Positions 20,975-32,109 of a stretch of 64,000 nucleotides of DNA are shown one piece after another (within the stretch, counting starts at the first letter, position 1; every line of letters starts with the position of its first letter). The stretch lies in assembly GCF_028372415.1 (NCBI RefSeq), contig NC_092878.1, positions 69,501 through 133,500 on the forward strand. Reading direction: 5' to 3'. The notes below the pieces were generated by a model, which was given only the letters and a program-made list of their open reading frames with translations, did no database searches and was not told the origin of the DNA. Both the position numbers and the translations under genes were made by a program. Origin of the DNA: Notamacropus eugenii. Taxonomy: Eukaryota; Chordata; Mammalia; Diprotodontia; Macropodidae.

Positions 20975-21775
20975 TCCTTGGGATCATTCACCTTTGTCTA
21001 CAGGAATAGAGTCTCATTAGATTTTTTTCCCTACTTGTTCAAAGACTCACTCACCCAACAGGAAGGGAGGGAGGTTTTTCATCATTCTCTTTAAACACTT
21101 TTATCCTTTCAGAAGCTCTTAAAGGCTTATGTGTTGCCTCAAGGTCAGTTTCTGAAGTGGCTCAAGAGCCCCTTCCTATTTCCTGGATTAACAGAAGGGA
21201 TGCCTTGGCATTGCCTGGGCATTGTAAAGCCCATGTCAGGGCTGAGTCTGGCCTGGAGACACTACATACAAAGGGCTTTGTATCCAGACTGTATTTCCCT
21301 GGGCTTTAAAGTCCATGTCTTTGGAGAAACAGTCGTACTTCTCCTTTTCTAGTACTAACCAGATAAGGTGGAGAGGCACAGATATAGTTGGAAAACAGAA
21401 GGTTTTGTCCTTTCCTACGTATATTTAGAAGGAAAACATGGGTATGATAATGGAGGCTGGAGCTCCACAACTTGAGTTTCCTAGGAAGGAGCTTAGAGGA
21501 AAAAGACATGGACCTGTGATTTGATCCTGAAATTCAAGTAATGGGACTCACCAAGATTAATATTGGACATAATATTATCCTGCTGTTCCCCAACTCTTCT
21601 GTGGCAAGGAGGAAGCCCAAGCATGAAAGGATGTTTGGTTTGGGATGCTTGCAGAGCAATAAACCACACCCAATTTTGTCCCTTTCTCCACTCAAGAGAC
21701 ATATCTCAGATCTTACTAGGATTTATGATCTCCCAAGGGCACAGAATCTTCTAAATATCATTAAAAAATAAGACT
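20975..21775. repeat. Duplicated block A (copy 2, contiguous)
   Basis: The complete version of block A. Its first half matches 9,405-10,092 and its second half 17,328-17,635. It contains no credible coding frame. Together with 21,810-22,710 it forms the left end of the tandem array. Confidence 0.8.
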
Positions 21776-21809
21776 GAGATCCAGAGGAGCAGGTCAAGAA
21801 CCTGGAGGT

Positions 21810-22710
21810 GAAGAGTTTCCTTCAGTCTTAAGTCCCCTTCATGATTGCATGAGGGAAAAGGAAATATGCAATTGAAAAGTCTTCCCAGGGGTTTGGGGAG
21901 AGGGGGAGGAGTCCAATGGAGAAACAGAAGAAACATAAAAGGAAGAAGAATTCAATGAAACTAAATGGTCTGGGTTAACTGGTCAGTTATAGTTAGGATT
22001 GCATGAGGATGAGAGGATGGATGCTTGAGGCAGCCTGAGAGGACAGTCATGATGGAATGAATGAACACAGAACACAGGAGGGTTGGGAATGGCAAGAGGA
22101 AGAGAAAAGCCAGGCATGAAACAGGACCTGAAGTCCTTTCATCCTGGCTGCTCTGCCTGCTGCCTCCTTCCATCCACGCATCCACAAACACTTTCCTTTG
22201 GCTTGTCAAATCTCCAAAACTCAGTTTTCACTCCAGGGTCTAACCTGCTCTAAGGAAGAGGGCAAACAAGCATCTTAGATGCCCAGTTCCAAGTCTATCC
22301 ATTTCCTAGAAGCCATCCTTTACAACTGGTATGTACATTAGTCTCCTGGAGACAAGGAGCTAGACCTTTAGTTTACTCACCTCTGTAGTTCAGAAAGGTT
22401 CAGGGGTAATGGCTGGATGAAAAAGAGAGATAAGGAAGCTTAACCTCCTCTGTCCCTCCTGATTATCTGTCCACTAAAAACAGGAAACTTCAGTCCTTGA
22501 CTACTGAAATGAAATCTCCAGGGCAGGCAGAGTGAAAGGAACATGGCCAAGAGAATGCTGATGGGGTTGAAAAGTGTCCAACTTAGGATCTAAGAGAAGG
22601 AGGCAGAGCTCTGACCCAATGGCAATTGCTTAAAGGGACCATGGTCCTCACTAAGCAAGTGGACATCTGACTTTCCTCAGGATCTGAAATGCCCCCTGCC
22701 CTCCCAGCTC
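21810..22710. repeat. Duplicated block a (copy 1)
   Basis: It aligns over about 0.9 kb with 29,290-30,155. Shared anchors in order are TTCCTTCAG, ATGAGGGAAAAGGAAA, GACAGTCATGAT, GAACACAGAACA, CATGAAACAGGACCTGAAG, CCACAAACACTTTCCTTTGGC, TTCCTGGAGACAAGGAG-type sequence, ACAGGAAACTT and GCCAAGAGAATGCTGATGGGG. No coding frame is conserved between copies. Confidence 0.85.
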
Positions 22711-22861
22711 TAAAGAGATGATTATAAAATTTTGCGTGTGAACATTTATATCTCTCTTAGTAATTGGCAAATTGCTACAAATTAAGATGATTGTTTTATT
22801 GATAGTCTAGAAGACCCAAGAAAGAGCTGCAGAAATATTAGCAGCCCATATCAAACTTTTA

Positions 22862-23290
22862 TATTTAAGATTTAAATTTATTTTTAGTTTTTAACATTCA
22901 TTCCCACAAGATTATGAGTTCCAAATTTTCTTCCCATCTTTCCCCTCCCCCCATCACCTGAGATGGCATGTATTCTGATTACCCCTTCTGCCAGTCTGCC
23001 CTCTCTAATCATCCCCCCTCTTATGCTCTTCCCCCCCAGTTTTCTGTAGAGTAAAATACTCAATTGAATATGTATGTTATTACCTTCTTAAGCCAAATAC
23101 AATGAGAGTAAGGTTTACTCATTCCCTCTCATCTCCACCCTCTTCCCCTCCAGTGTGAAACCTTTTTCTTGCCTCTTTTATGAGATAATTTACCATCTTT
23201 CTATCTTTCCCTTTCTCCTCCCAATATATTCCTCTCACCCCTTAATTTTATTTTTTAGATGTCATCCCTTCATATTCAATTCACCGTGTC
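22862..23290 (-). mobile_element. L1/HAL1 3' end, inverted and 5'-truncated
   Basis: The reverse complement ends in the same terminus as the HAL1 at 8,400-8,471 (GGAACTCATAATCTTGTGGG, then AATGAATGTTAAAAAC). It also matches the HAL1 3' region at 7,650-7,780. A 5'-truncated insertion, it interrupts a segment e remnant of the tandem array. Confidence 0.8.
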
Positions 23291-23530
23291 CTCTATCTAT
23301 CTGTGGATGTCTGTGTCCACACTCAATGAGGCATCATCCTAGTTCATGTATGGGGAGAAATAAAGCAGAAAGCACACAGCAATGTGAAAAGGAAAACAGA
23401 CAAATTGGGAAAGAAAAGTCTGCCAGCATTAAATATAATGTGTACTATTGAACAAGTAGGTTTTCCTGAAAGGGAAATTTATTGATTTAAGGTTAGGGTT
23501 AAGGTTAGAACCCTTTAGGTTTCAAATAAA
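23290..23530 (+). repeat. Segment e remnant (copy 0), with poly(A) signal
   Basis: The 3' part of segment e: CTGTGGATGTCTGTGTC matches 39,370-39,385. The end, TTTCAAATAAATCCAAA, matches 33,922-33,938 and includes AATAAA at 23,525-23,530. Most of this copy was lost or displaced at the L1 insertion. Confidence 0.6.
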
Positions 23531-23960
23531 TCCAAACGTTTAAAAAGAAAAAGAAGGAGCCAAGAGACACAACCCAACTCCTCAGGATACTTTGTGCAAT
23601 CCCTGTGAGTCCCACCCCAGATGTGAAAAAATGTTCTTTCTGCTTTACATTTTGGCTCTAAATCCTCACCCTACCTCCACTACTATATCTCCTCCCTCTG
23701 TTCAGAAGGCAGCAAAGAAACAAGATACTCAGTACACAGGAGAGGAGAAGATAAACAGAAGTGCACTTTAGGTTTTTTTCAGGGGTGAGGGAGGGAGAGA
23801 AGGAGAGTGATCATAACTAGAAAGGCAAAAGATTACTTGCCCTCTGTTCTTACGTAGACTCCATTACATATGGCAAGTGCAAAACTTCTTCAATTTCATG
23901 GGATCAGAAGGATCTCTTTTTCACTCCCGTGATCCTCACTTTCTCTTGTTTGGTGGTCAA
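23530..23960. repeat. Duplicated segment b (copy 1)
   Basis: It aligns with 33,935-34,490. Anchors are GCAATCCCTGTGA / CCAATCCCTGTGA, TTCAGAAGGCAG, a GTGATCATAAC / GTGATCAGAAC pair, GGCAAGTGCAAA / GTCAAGTGCAAA, and TTTCTCTTGTTTG. Copy 2 differs by holding a SINE fragment (34,078-34,212). Confidence 0.8.
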
Positions 23961-24299
23961 CACTTTCCTTGTTCCTCAATCTGACAGGTGCCTTTTGCTA
24001 AATTCCTTTCTTGGCCTTAGAGGATACTTAAATCATCCTCTAGGCTCAGAGTGAATGTTAATTGTAGTTTCTCTTTGGGCCAGGTACCTTGAGTGTATTT
24101 ACCTCCCAGGTGATTTTTTTTTATTAAAGGGGCCATCCCTGGACTCACCTCTTAATGAGGGCTCTTCAGTTTGTGGGCATTGGTTGATTCCAAGGAAGAC
24201 CTTGGAAAGACCTTAACTTCCAAAAGGCCCAGGTCTCCCACTGAATCCTGGGCCATCTCAAGGCCTCTGGACCTAGGTGGTTCTGAGAAACAGTGAGTC

Positions 24300-24400
24300 T
24301 GATGACCTTGCTCACACCCTCCCTCCTTCAAATCCAATTCAATTGTAAGTCATGTCCTCATCTCCCTGATGCCATGGTACACAAGGAGAATGAAGGAACA
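24300..24400 (+). repeat. RTE-tailed SINE, 3' fragment
   Basis: CAAATCCAATTCAATTG, AAGTCATGTCCTCATCTCC and CTGATGCCATGGT form the usual SINE 3' part. The head is absent. Confidence 0.6.
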
Positions 24401-25065
24401 GACTCCACCAAGACTCTGTTTGGCTACTATGCCTTCCTGGCTACATGAGTCCGGAGATCGGGGGTCTGAGCCCAGAGAATGCCTTGTATGCAAAGCAAAA
24501 AGATTCTTTGTGAATCTTCTGCACCTTCCCTGCACATCCCCCAGAATGCAATCATCAAAAATGAAACAATGGAATGGGTTAGAGGAGCCTATGGGCACCG
24601 GAGACGTTCTGGGCAGGACAGGGATATGGACACTACGAGAGACAGAGCAGTCAACGTCCAGGGGCAAATCGGTGGACTTTGGATTAGGGTAAATTGTAGG
24701 CTCTTGGAGTCTGCACGGTCTGTAGCTGGGAACATGAAGACCTTGACTTCTGTTAGTACAGGAGAAATGTCGGATTAAGTCTCTGGAAGAGACTCTCAAA
24801 GAGCGACCCAGCAACGACGCCTGGTGGAGCAGCCAGAAGGTTACCCTCTGGCGAGGGTGGGAGTGCAAGGGGGGGCTTCCTGGGCCAGTCCTTGGCTCTC
24901 CCCTAGTGCTTGAACGGTGTCTCGCAGTCTTCCCATTCAGATGCTGGAACAGGGAAAGTGAGAGGAGTGAAGGTGTCTAAAAAACCAGGGACGATCATAA
25001 GCAAATTAGACTTTGGAAGAGAGGAGTACGGTAGGGGAAGGGGAGACAGACGAAAAGACAGAGGG

Positions 25066-25115
<50 letters not shown>

Positions 25116-25925
25116 AGAGAGATAGACAAAGACAGAGACAGAGCAGAAAGGGAGAGATAGACTGAGAGAGATAGAGCTCAGGGAAGAGGGAGGGTGGGAG
25201 CAGTGAGCAGTAATGCCCGTAAGTGGAAGAAGCCCAGATAGAACTGTCTAAAGAAATTGGTGGGGTGATGTATCCATGTCCACAGGAAAACGGACTGCAG
25301 AATGCATGACTGTGTTGGTTCAGAGAGAGACACGCGAAAGCAGGAGGGACCACTATGGTGCCGGAGCAGATTTTCTTCTGCTTCAGCTGTAGTCAAAAGA
25401 CCAGCATAACAGCACAGCATCCAAATTCTTGAAGGAAAAGGGACATGAGTTAGAGGAGGAAAGAGCCTGAAAGCAGAGAATTTGGAACTGAACACAAACC
25501 AGGAAAGAAAACATCAAGAAATCCAGAGTAATTGATATAAACCCCCAGGGCATGTTCAGAGAAAGACCTTAGAAGAGCCAATGTAGAATGAAGCGTACTA
25601 TTTTTTTTTCAATCTTCTCTCCCCTCGACCCCGCCATGGGGGTTTCTTGGTGGTTGTTCTTAATTCTCATATTTTTACTTTTGACTTTTTTTAGGGGGAG
25701 GAGTCTCAGTTACACATATAGAACTTGCATCAAACTATTTATGGTCTTCAGGGAGAAGAAAGGGAGGTTTGGTCTGAGGGAGGGAGAGAATGATGCTGGA
25801 ATTTTAAACTAATGACTGGGAAAAGCTCTCTTCTATGCAAGAACTAAAATAAAATGTGACAGAAATAGTACATGTGATGGAGGAACTTTCGATGGTTAAA
25901 TGCTTTTTTTTGTCATCCTCTCTCT
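24400..25925. other. Unassigned sequence, present in array unit 1 only
   Basis: It lies between segments b and c of unit 1 and is missing from unit 2, where b runs almost directly into c. The part at 24,440-24,900 is less AT-rich and carries several CpGs. An open minus-strand frame of 172 codons (24,350-24,868) has no motif I know. I cannot tell whether a real exon is here. Confidence 0.35.
25068..25122. repeat. (CA)n/(GA)n microsatellite
   Basis: About 22 CA units, then GAGAGAGAGA. Confidence 0.95.
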
Positions 25926-25929
25926 CCCC

Positions 25930-26690
25930 TTTCCAGAATGCAGAGAACCCATTCTCCCTGGGAGATCAAATAGATTTTCACCTTAGAAACGTTGCCTCAA
26001 ACAAACGTCTTCCTCCTTAAACTGCCCTTTCATATCCTTTGGCCATTTATCGATAGGGGAATGTCTCATGTTCTTAGTGATTTCACAAAGTTCTGTATAT
26101 ATTTTAGATAAGAGACTTTCATCTGATTAACCACCTATAAAATTTGTCTCCATTTTCTGCTTTTCTCCTTCTCTTGGCCACAAAAAAATCTTATCATGCA
26201 ATGAAAATTATCCCCTTTACATGGAATTTTGATCTCTACTTTCCTCTTTCTTTTGAAATTGTTCACCTACCCATAAAGCTGAGAGGTAATACCTTCTGTG
26301 TTTTCCTAATTTTCTTCTAAATTCTCCCTGTACATCTAGGCCATGGTTCCATTTGGACCTTCTCTTGGTACATGGCCTAAGATAGTGGTCTCTGCCTTGT
26401 TGCTGCCATACCGATCTCCAGGTTTCCCAACAATTTTTTTAACCAGATAATGAATTCTTCTCCCTAACTTTTATCTCTTTACACTTGTCAAATATAAGCT
26501 TATGATGCTGACTTGCTACTGTCAATTTTATGTCTTCTCTATTCCATTGCTCTACCTTTCTGTTTCTTAGCCATTACTAATTACTTCCTTATTCTATTGT
26601 TTAAGATTTGGTACTGTTCAATCTCCTTTCCTTCCATTTGTGTTCATTCTTTCCTTCATGTGCTTGACTCTGTTTCCAAGGGAATTTTAT
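25930..26690 (-). mobile_element. L1 ORF2 fragment, inverted
   Basis: The reverse complement carries the conserved ORF2 3' half of marsupial L1. Anchors are the segment around 26,040 (CCATTTATCGATAGGGGAAT), the GACCTTCTCTTGGTACATGG segment near 26,360, and the ATTCCATTGCTCTACCTTTC segment at 26,540. Frames are heavily broken. The piece from about 26,580 onward is also in array unit 2, so this L1 was present before that duplication. Confidence 0.75.
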
Positions 26691-28620
26691 TGTGCCTTTC
26701 TCATTTACATTCAAAGTTATAATTACTATTTGTGAATTACCCTTCATCTTATTTTTACTCACTATTTTATTTATCACCTTACCTTATCTTCTCCCTTTAC
26801 CTTCTTATTCCTAATTTTAGCAGAATCTCTAGAAGTTCCTACTTTATCTCTTCAGCACACCCCCACCTTAATCTATATACCCTTCTAAAGTACCCTCCCT
26901 CACCCTATCCACTCAGTTTTCTCCCCTCTCTACAAGTTCAGAAGTTTTCTCAACTTCCTTAGAGGTACACATGGTTTCCTTTTCCACCCAGGTGAGAGTT
27001 GGGTTCCAATATGAGCAACCCTCCAACCACATCTGCTTCCTCTGTATTACTTCTTCCTTTCATGCCCTCTTTTCATGAGATAGTTCCCCCTTTTATCTTT
27101 TTCCTAACCAATTTTGTTTCTTAGAATTACCTAATCATACACAACTCAGCCCCAACTTTTTGTTTTTTCAAACTACCTAAGGATAACAGTTTGAAGAATA
27201 ACCCTCCTATTCCTTTTCCTTGTATGAATTCATGTCTTCTCCGCCCTTTGAGCCTTTCTTTTCTGTCACTTTCTTTTAGTTTTCCCATGCCTGGGGATGG
27301 GATGGGGCACACCCTGGAATCCCTGAAATTCAGCATCAATCGATATTTGAAGAATGAGGTTTCCAGGTCATATTCGGCTTGGCTGTGGATGGTCTATGAT
27401 CTGCTGTGCGTCCACAAGGGTGAGATATCCCATCTTCAATTTGTGGGGCTGGAGGGAGAGTGGAAAAGAGGGGGGTGGGAAAGAAGAGAGATGATCATGT
27501 CATCACCAGGTAGTGACTTGGGTGATCAACTTGGTGTCAACTGCTGGTGATTTCCTCTCTTCTACACACGTGTACTGAGGGGGAAGCGGGGAGGAAAAGA
27601 GGATGGAGGTCCCCCACTTGGAAGATCTGCAGTTCTACTGCTTGTTTTCTCCCCTTCCCCACTTCCAGCTTCTGGGAAACCCCTAAAGGCTTTAATGCCC
27701 CTCCAAGCTAGGCCCCCTTTCCACTATGGCCTGCCCTCCCAAGGCCAATACAATTGCCTGCCCCAAGGGGTCAGAATCCTGCTGATTGTTCTGATCTAGA
27801 AGAACTCCCTGAGGAAGCCATCCATTCCTTCTAAAGGAGGGCATTCCAGACAAGCCCCAGCCATAAAAAGGACAATTCCTTTATTCTCTCTGATCCTTTT
27901 TGGATCGATTGTTTCACTTCCCCAGCACAAAAATTCCATCTTTCCATCCTGCCCCCTGTACCTGCAGCCACTAAGACCACTTCCCTGGGTTCTGCAAGTG
28001 GACCTCAAACCAGATCTAAGTATGAACATCCCTTTCCTTCAGGGACATGGGGCTGAGGTAGGATAGTGTCCAGATGGCAAGCTGCTGCCATTCACTCTGA
28101 AACAGCTCCTATCACCTGAGAATGTTTAGGCAGGGCAACAACCTCCAATCCAGCCAGCCTGTTGCTCCCTTTTGTGGGAGGCCTCAGACAGAGCTCAAAA
28201 GAGAAGAAAAGCCTAGGCCTGCCAGCCACCATGTCTGTAGGCCCAAAGTCACTCAAGGAACCCTCTTTCTAGCCATTGATTCCAAGCAGCTGGGCCTCTC
28301 TTTCCCTCCCTGTCACTTAGCCCAACATTCCCAGGCCTATCCTGGGCTCAAGGAATAATATGGGCACCCCCAGGAGAACAGAAATTCTAGAAGTCCCCTG
28401 GGGGAATTATGACTTAATGGTCCCCTTCCTAACCTGGTGCTCCTTCATCTGGAAGGAAGGAAAGGAGAGAAGGAAAGAGAAAGGAAAGGAGAAAGGGATT
28501 CCAGAAAGAATGAGCAAGAAGGAAGGAAAGAAAGAAGGGAAGGAAGAAAAAGGCTTTCCCACCCACCAGACATATGGATACTCTCACAACTGCACACAGA
28601 CACACACAGCTGGAAGGCAG
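26590..28620. repeat. Duplicated segment c (copy 1)
   Basis: It aligns over about 2 kb with 34,505-36,510. Anchors are TTCCTTTCATGCCCTCTTTTC, GGGGATGGGATGGGGCACACC, GTGGATGGTCTATGATCTG, CACTATGGCCTGCCCTCCCA, CAATACAATTG, CACTCAAGGAACCCTC and a late AAGAAGGAAGG run. Both copies keep an open frame reading DGMGHTLESLKF then WLWMVYDL, but neither looks like a known domain. Confidence 0.85.
28436..28560. repeat. Purine-rich (GGAA)n tract
   Basis: GGAAGGAAAGGAGAGAAGG-type low-complexity sequence, repeated in the second copy of segment c (36,345-36,440). Confidence 0.85.
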
Positions 28621-28648
28621 AGGGTAAGCACAGACAAGAGAGAGCTTC

Positions 28649-28679
28649 CTTGCTGCTGTTGCTGCTGCTGCTGCTGCTA
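28649..28679. repeat. (CTG)n microsatellite
   Basis: Nine to ten CTG/TTG units. It makes the poly-Cys or poly-Leu runs seen in local frames. Confidence 0.95.
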
Positions 28680-29240
28680 ACCTCTGGATGGAGAGAAGGA
28701 GAGGAAAGAGCCCTGAAAACCAGGGAGAGGCCTTGGGTGGTCAGGCTGTTCCCCAGCTTTCAAAAATGCATCTATGATGGCATGTGCCCAGTATATGGAA
28801 CCAAGCAGCCACACACCCATTGAACTCCTTGGCAGGACTGACTGGATCATGGTGAGGAGTGCTGCAGGAGACCTAGGGACAGAAAGGAGAGGAGATTGGT
28901 GAATGACTGATTGAGGGCCAGAAGGCCAATTCTCATTGCCAATAGGAAAACTTTTCCTACTCTTTATGGCTGCTAAGGGCAGCTGGACAGTCAGTGAGGG
29001 AGGCAGGCTGGCCATTAGGATGAAATAAGGAAAATGAGGAGAAAGGAGGGAAGGGAGAGGAGGAAAATCAAGGCAAGACTTCAGTGCCACAAAGGAATCT
29101 GGGGTCTCTGGCTCAAAGAATGACTGAGGAGGTAGAGATGAATCTTAAAAAGCCTGCTATCCTCTGGTTGTGGTCTCAGTGGACAAAAATGTTACCCAGG
29201 CCTCATCTTTTGCATGTCCTTCTGTGTGTCTATGTGGATG
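28680..29240. other. Unassigned sequence between segments c and a
   Basis: No gene or repeat was recognised. The 137-codon minus frame (28,677-29,090) has no familiar motif. Confidence 0.35.
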
Positions 29241-29242
29241 GA

Positions 29243-29270
29243 TGTGTGTGTGTGTGTGTGTGTGTGTGCA
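29243..29270. repeat. (TG)n microsatellite
   Basis: About 13 TG units. Confidence 0.9.
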
Positions 29271-29289
29271 TTTGTCTTTGAAGGAGAAA

Positions 29290-30155
29290 GAAGAAAAAGT
29301 TCCTTCAGCCTTAAGTCCCTTCATAATGGAATGAGGGAAAAGGAAAGTAGCAACTGAAAAATCTTGGGGGGGGGAGGAGGATCCAAGGGAGAAAGAGAAG
29401 AACAATAAAAGGAAAAACTTAATGAAATGGAAATGTCTGGATTCCCTGACCAACTCCATCAAAGGGGATCAAAGGATGAACCCGGAGATAGCCTGGGATG
29501 ACAGTCATGATAGAATGAACACAGAACAGAGGAGGACTGGAGATGGCAAGAGGGAGAGAAAAAGCAGACATGAAACAGGACCTGAAGCCCCTTCACCCTG
29601 CCCACCTGCTTCCATCCAGGCATCCACAAACACTTTCCTTTGGCATGCCAGTCCTCCAAAATTCAGTTACCATGCTAGGGTCTAGCCTGCTTTAAGGAGG
29701 AGGGCGAACAACCATCGTGGATCCACAGTTCCAAGTGTAGACATTTCCTAGAAAGCATCCTTTACAAGTGGTATGGGCATTGATTTCCTGGAGACAAGGA
29801 GTCAAGGCCTCAGTTTACTCAACTATGCAGTTCATAAAGGGTCAGGGTAAGTGGCTGGATGAGAAAGACAAATGATGCCTAGCCCTCCTGTGTACCTCCA
29901 GATGATCTCTCCCCTGAAAACAGGAAACTTTGGTGTTCGACTATTGAAATGAAATCCCTAGGGCAGATAGAGTGAAAGGAACAGGGCCAAGAGAATGCTG
30001 ATGGGGATGAAAACTTTCCAACCCACAATCCAAGACAAGGAGGCACAGCTCTAAGCCAAAGGCAATTGTTTAAAGGGTCCCTGGTCCTCACTAAGGAAAT
30101 GGACCTCACATCTTCCTCAGGAACTAAGATGCCCTCTGCTCTACCAGGGCCCTAT
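29290..30155. repeat. Duplicated block a (copy 2)
   Basis: The counterpart of 21,810-22,710, in the same orientation. It is missing from the last array unit, where segment c joins segment d directly. Confidence 0.85.
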
Positions 30156-30344
30156 TGGTGAAGGGTTTGACACCTGTTTTGACAATCTAGAGATTGAAAA
30201 CTTACACATTCTCAGGGCACTGCACAAAATACATAATTCCATTGGTTGACCTATGGCCCATCAACTCAAAGAAGTAAAAATGAGATATCAGCAGGGTTGA
30301 GTGAAGCAAAGGAAAATTGCCAAGACTAGGTGATCACAAGATGC

Positions 30345-31040
<696 letters not shown>

Positions 31041-31284
31041 GACGAAGCAGAAAATGTTAAACAATAAATAACAGCACTAACACGGAAAATATTGGCACAA
31101 CTCCAGGGGAAACAATGAATAAGAAAATTAGGCATAATCAAACGGGGAAAGCAAGAACAGTTTCTCCTCTTGAATCCCACAGAATGATAAAGTTTAGGGT
31201 GCTCAAGGCCACAATTAGAGCAGGCCATGCAGGACCTCATCCCAGGGTATTCATATTTGGAGGACATAAAAATTAGACAAGCAA

Positions 31285-31400
31285 TGATACTGTGCAGAGG
31301 TTAAAAGGCTGATCCTGGAGTCAGGAAAATCTGATCCAAGTTATACTTCTGCCTGTGTGACCATGGCTGAGTCACTACATCCCTCTGTGACTCAAGCAAT
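31285..31400 (+). repeat. CORE-SINE/MIR relic
   Basis: GATCCTGGAGTCAGGAAAATC, CTGTGTGACCATGGCTGAG and CACTACATCC are decayed SINE landmarks. Confidence 0.55.
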
Positions 31401-31464
31401 TGTCTTGCATTAATACAGATGCACTGATACATATAATTGACCTAATGCAATGGAGGCAATTTTC

Positions 31465-31645
31465 AATCAATTCACAAAGATTTCTTGGGTGCCTACTGTG
31501 TTCCAGGTTGGGTGTTGGGTGCCCTGTGGTCAGGGTATGCAAGAAGAGGCAGAGGAGGATCTTCCTCTCAAGGAGCTCGAAATCCAATGCGAGAGACAAC
31601 ATGCAAACAAATATATACAAAGCAAGCAATATACAGGATAGATAA
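31465..31645 (+). repeat. Old LINE/SINE relic (L3/MON1-type)
   Basis: TTGGGTGCCTACTGTGTTCCAGG, then CCTCTCAAGGAGCTCG, is the common ancient mammalian repeat pattern that is also seen at 50,085-50,185. Confidence 0.5.
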
Positions 31646-32105
31646 GAAATAATTAACAGTGGGAAAGCATTGCAATTAAGGACAGAAGTTCTTGTGATGA
31701 TGAAATCACAGCTCCATACCTTCCACAACTCCATCCCCCAAATTATTTATCACATTCGATGACTAGTGTAAAGCCACTGTGGTAACTGACTCCTCTTCCT
31801 CTTGCCTATGTTCATTTATCTTAATTATATGTTGGACTACTTAATATTAAAGTATATGATTCTTACATATCTCTGGTTCTAATTAGTACTGCTTACTACA
31901 AGCCTCAAATTTGCTAGCTACAGAAATATTGATACCCTGGACAATTAAGATGTTTTTTTTTAAAAAAAAAAAAGTGCATAATAGTGTTCTGTTTTTTAAT
32001 TTTTTTGTATGTTTTTGGATGCTGGTGTTTTTCATTCCCAATGTCATGAGAACCTTCTGTAAGCTAAAAAGAATCAGTAAACTACATAAGCAATTGACTT
32101 TTAAA
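31645..32105. other. Unassigned sequence
   Basis: An AT-rich spacer that is absent between d and e of the last array unit. No gene was seen. Confidence 0.35.
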
Positions 32106-32109
32106 GAAC

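Noticed and set aside
17328-21775. Block A second halves as LTRs of a 4.4-kb element enclosing the V1R
   Set aside because: The ends are not TG...CA with target repeats. The first half of block A also lies next to one copy, and the interior is a host receptor remnant, so a segmental duplication fits better.
28649-28679. Coding CTG/CAG repeat as a possible polyglutamine or polyleucine tract
   Set aside because: No exon context and no conservation of a frame around it in the second copy of segment c.
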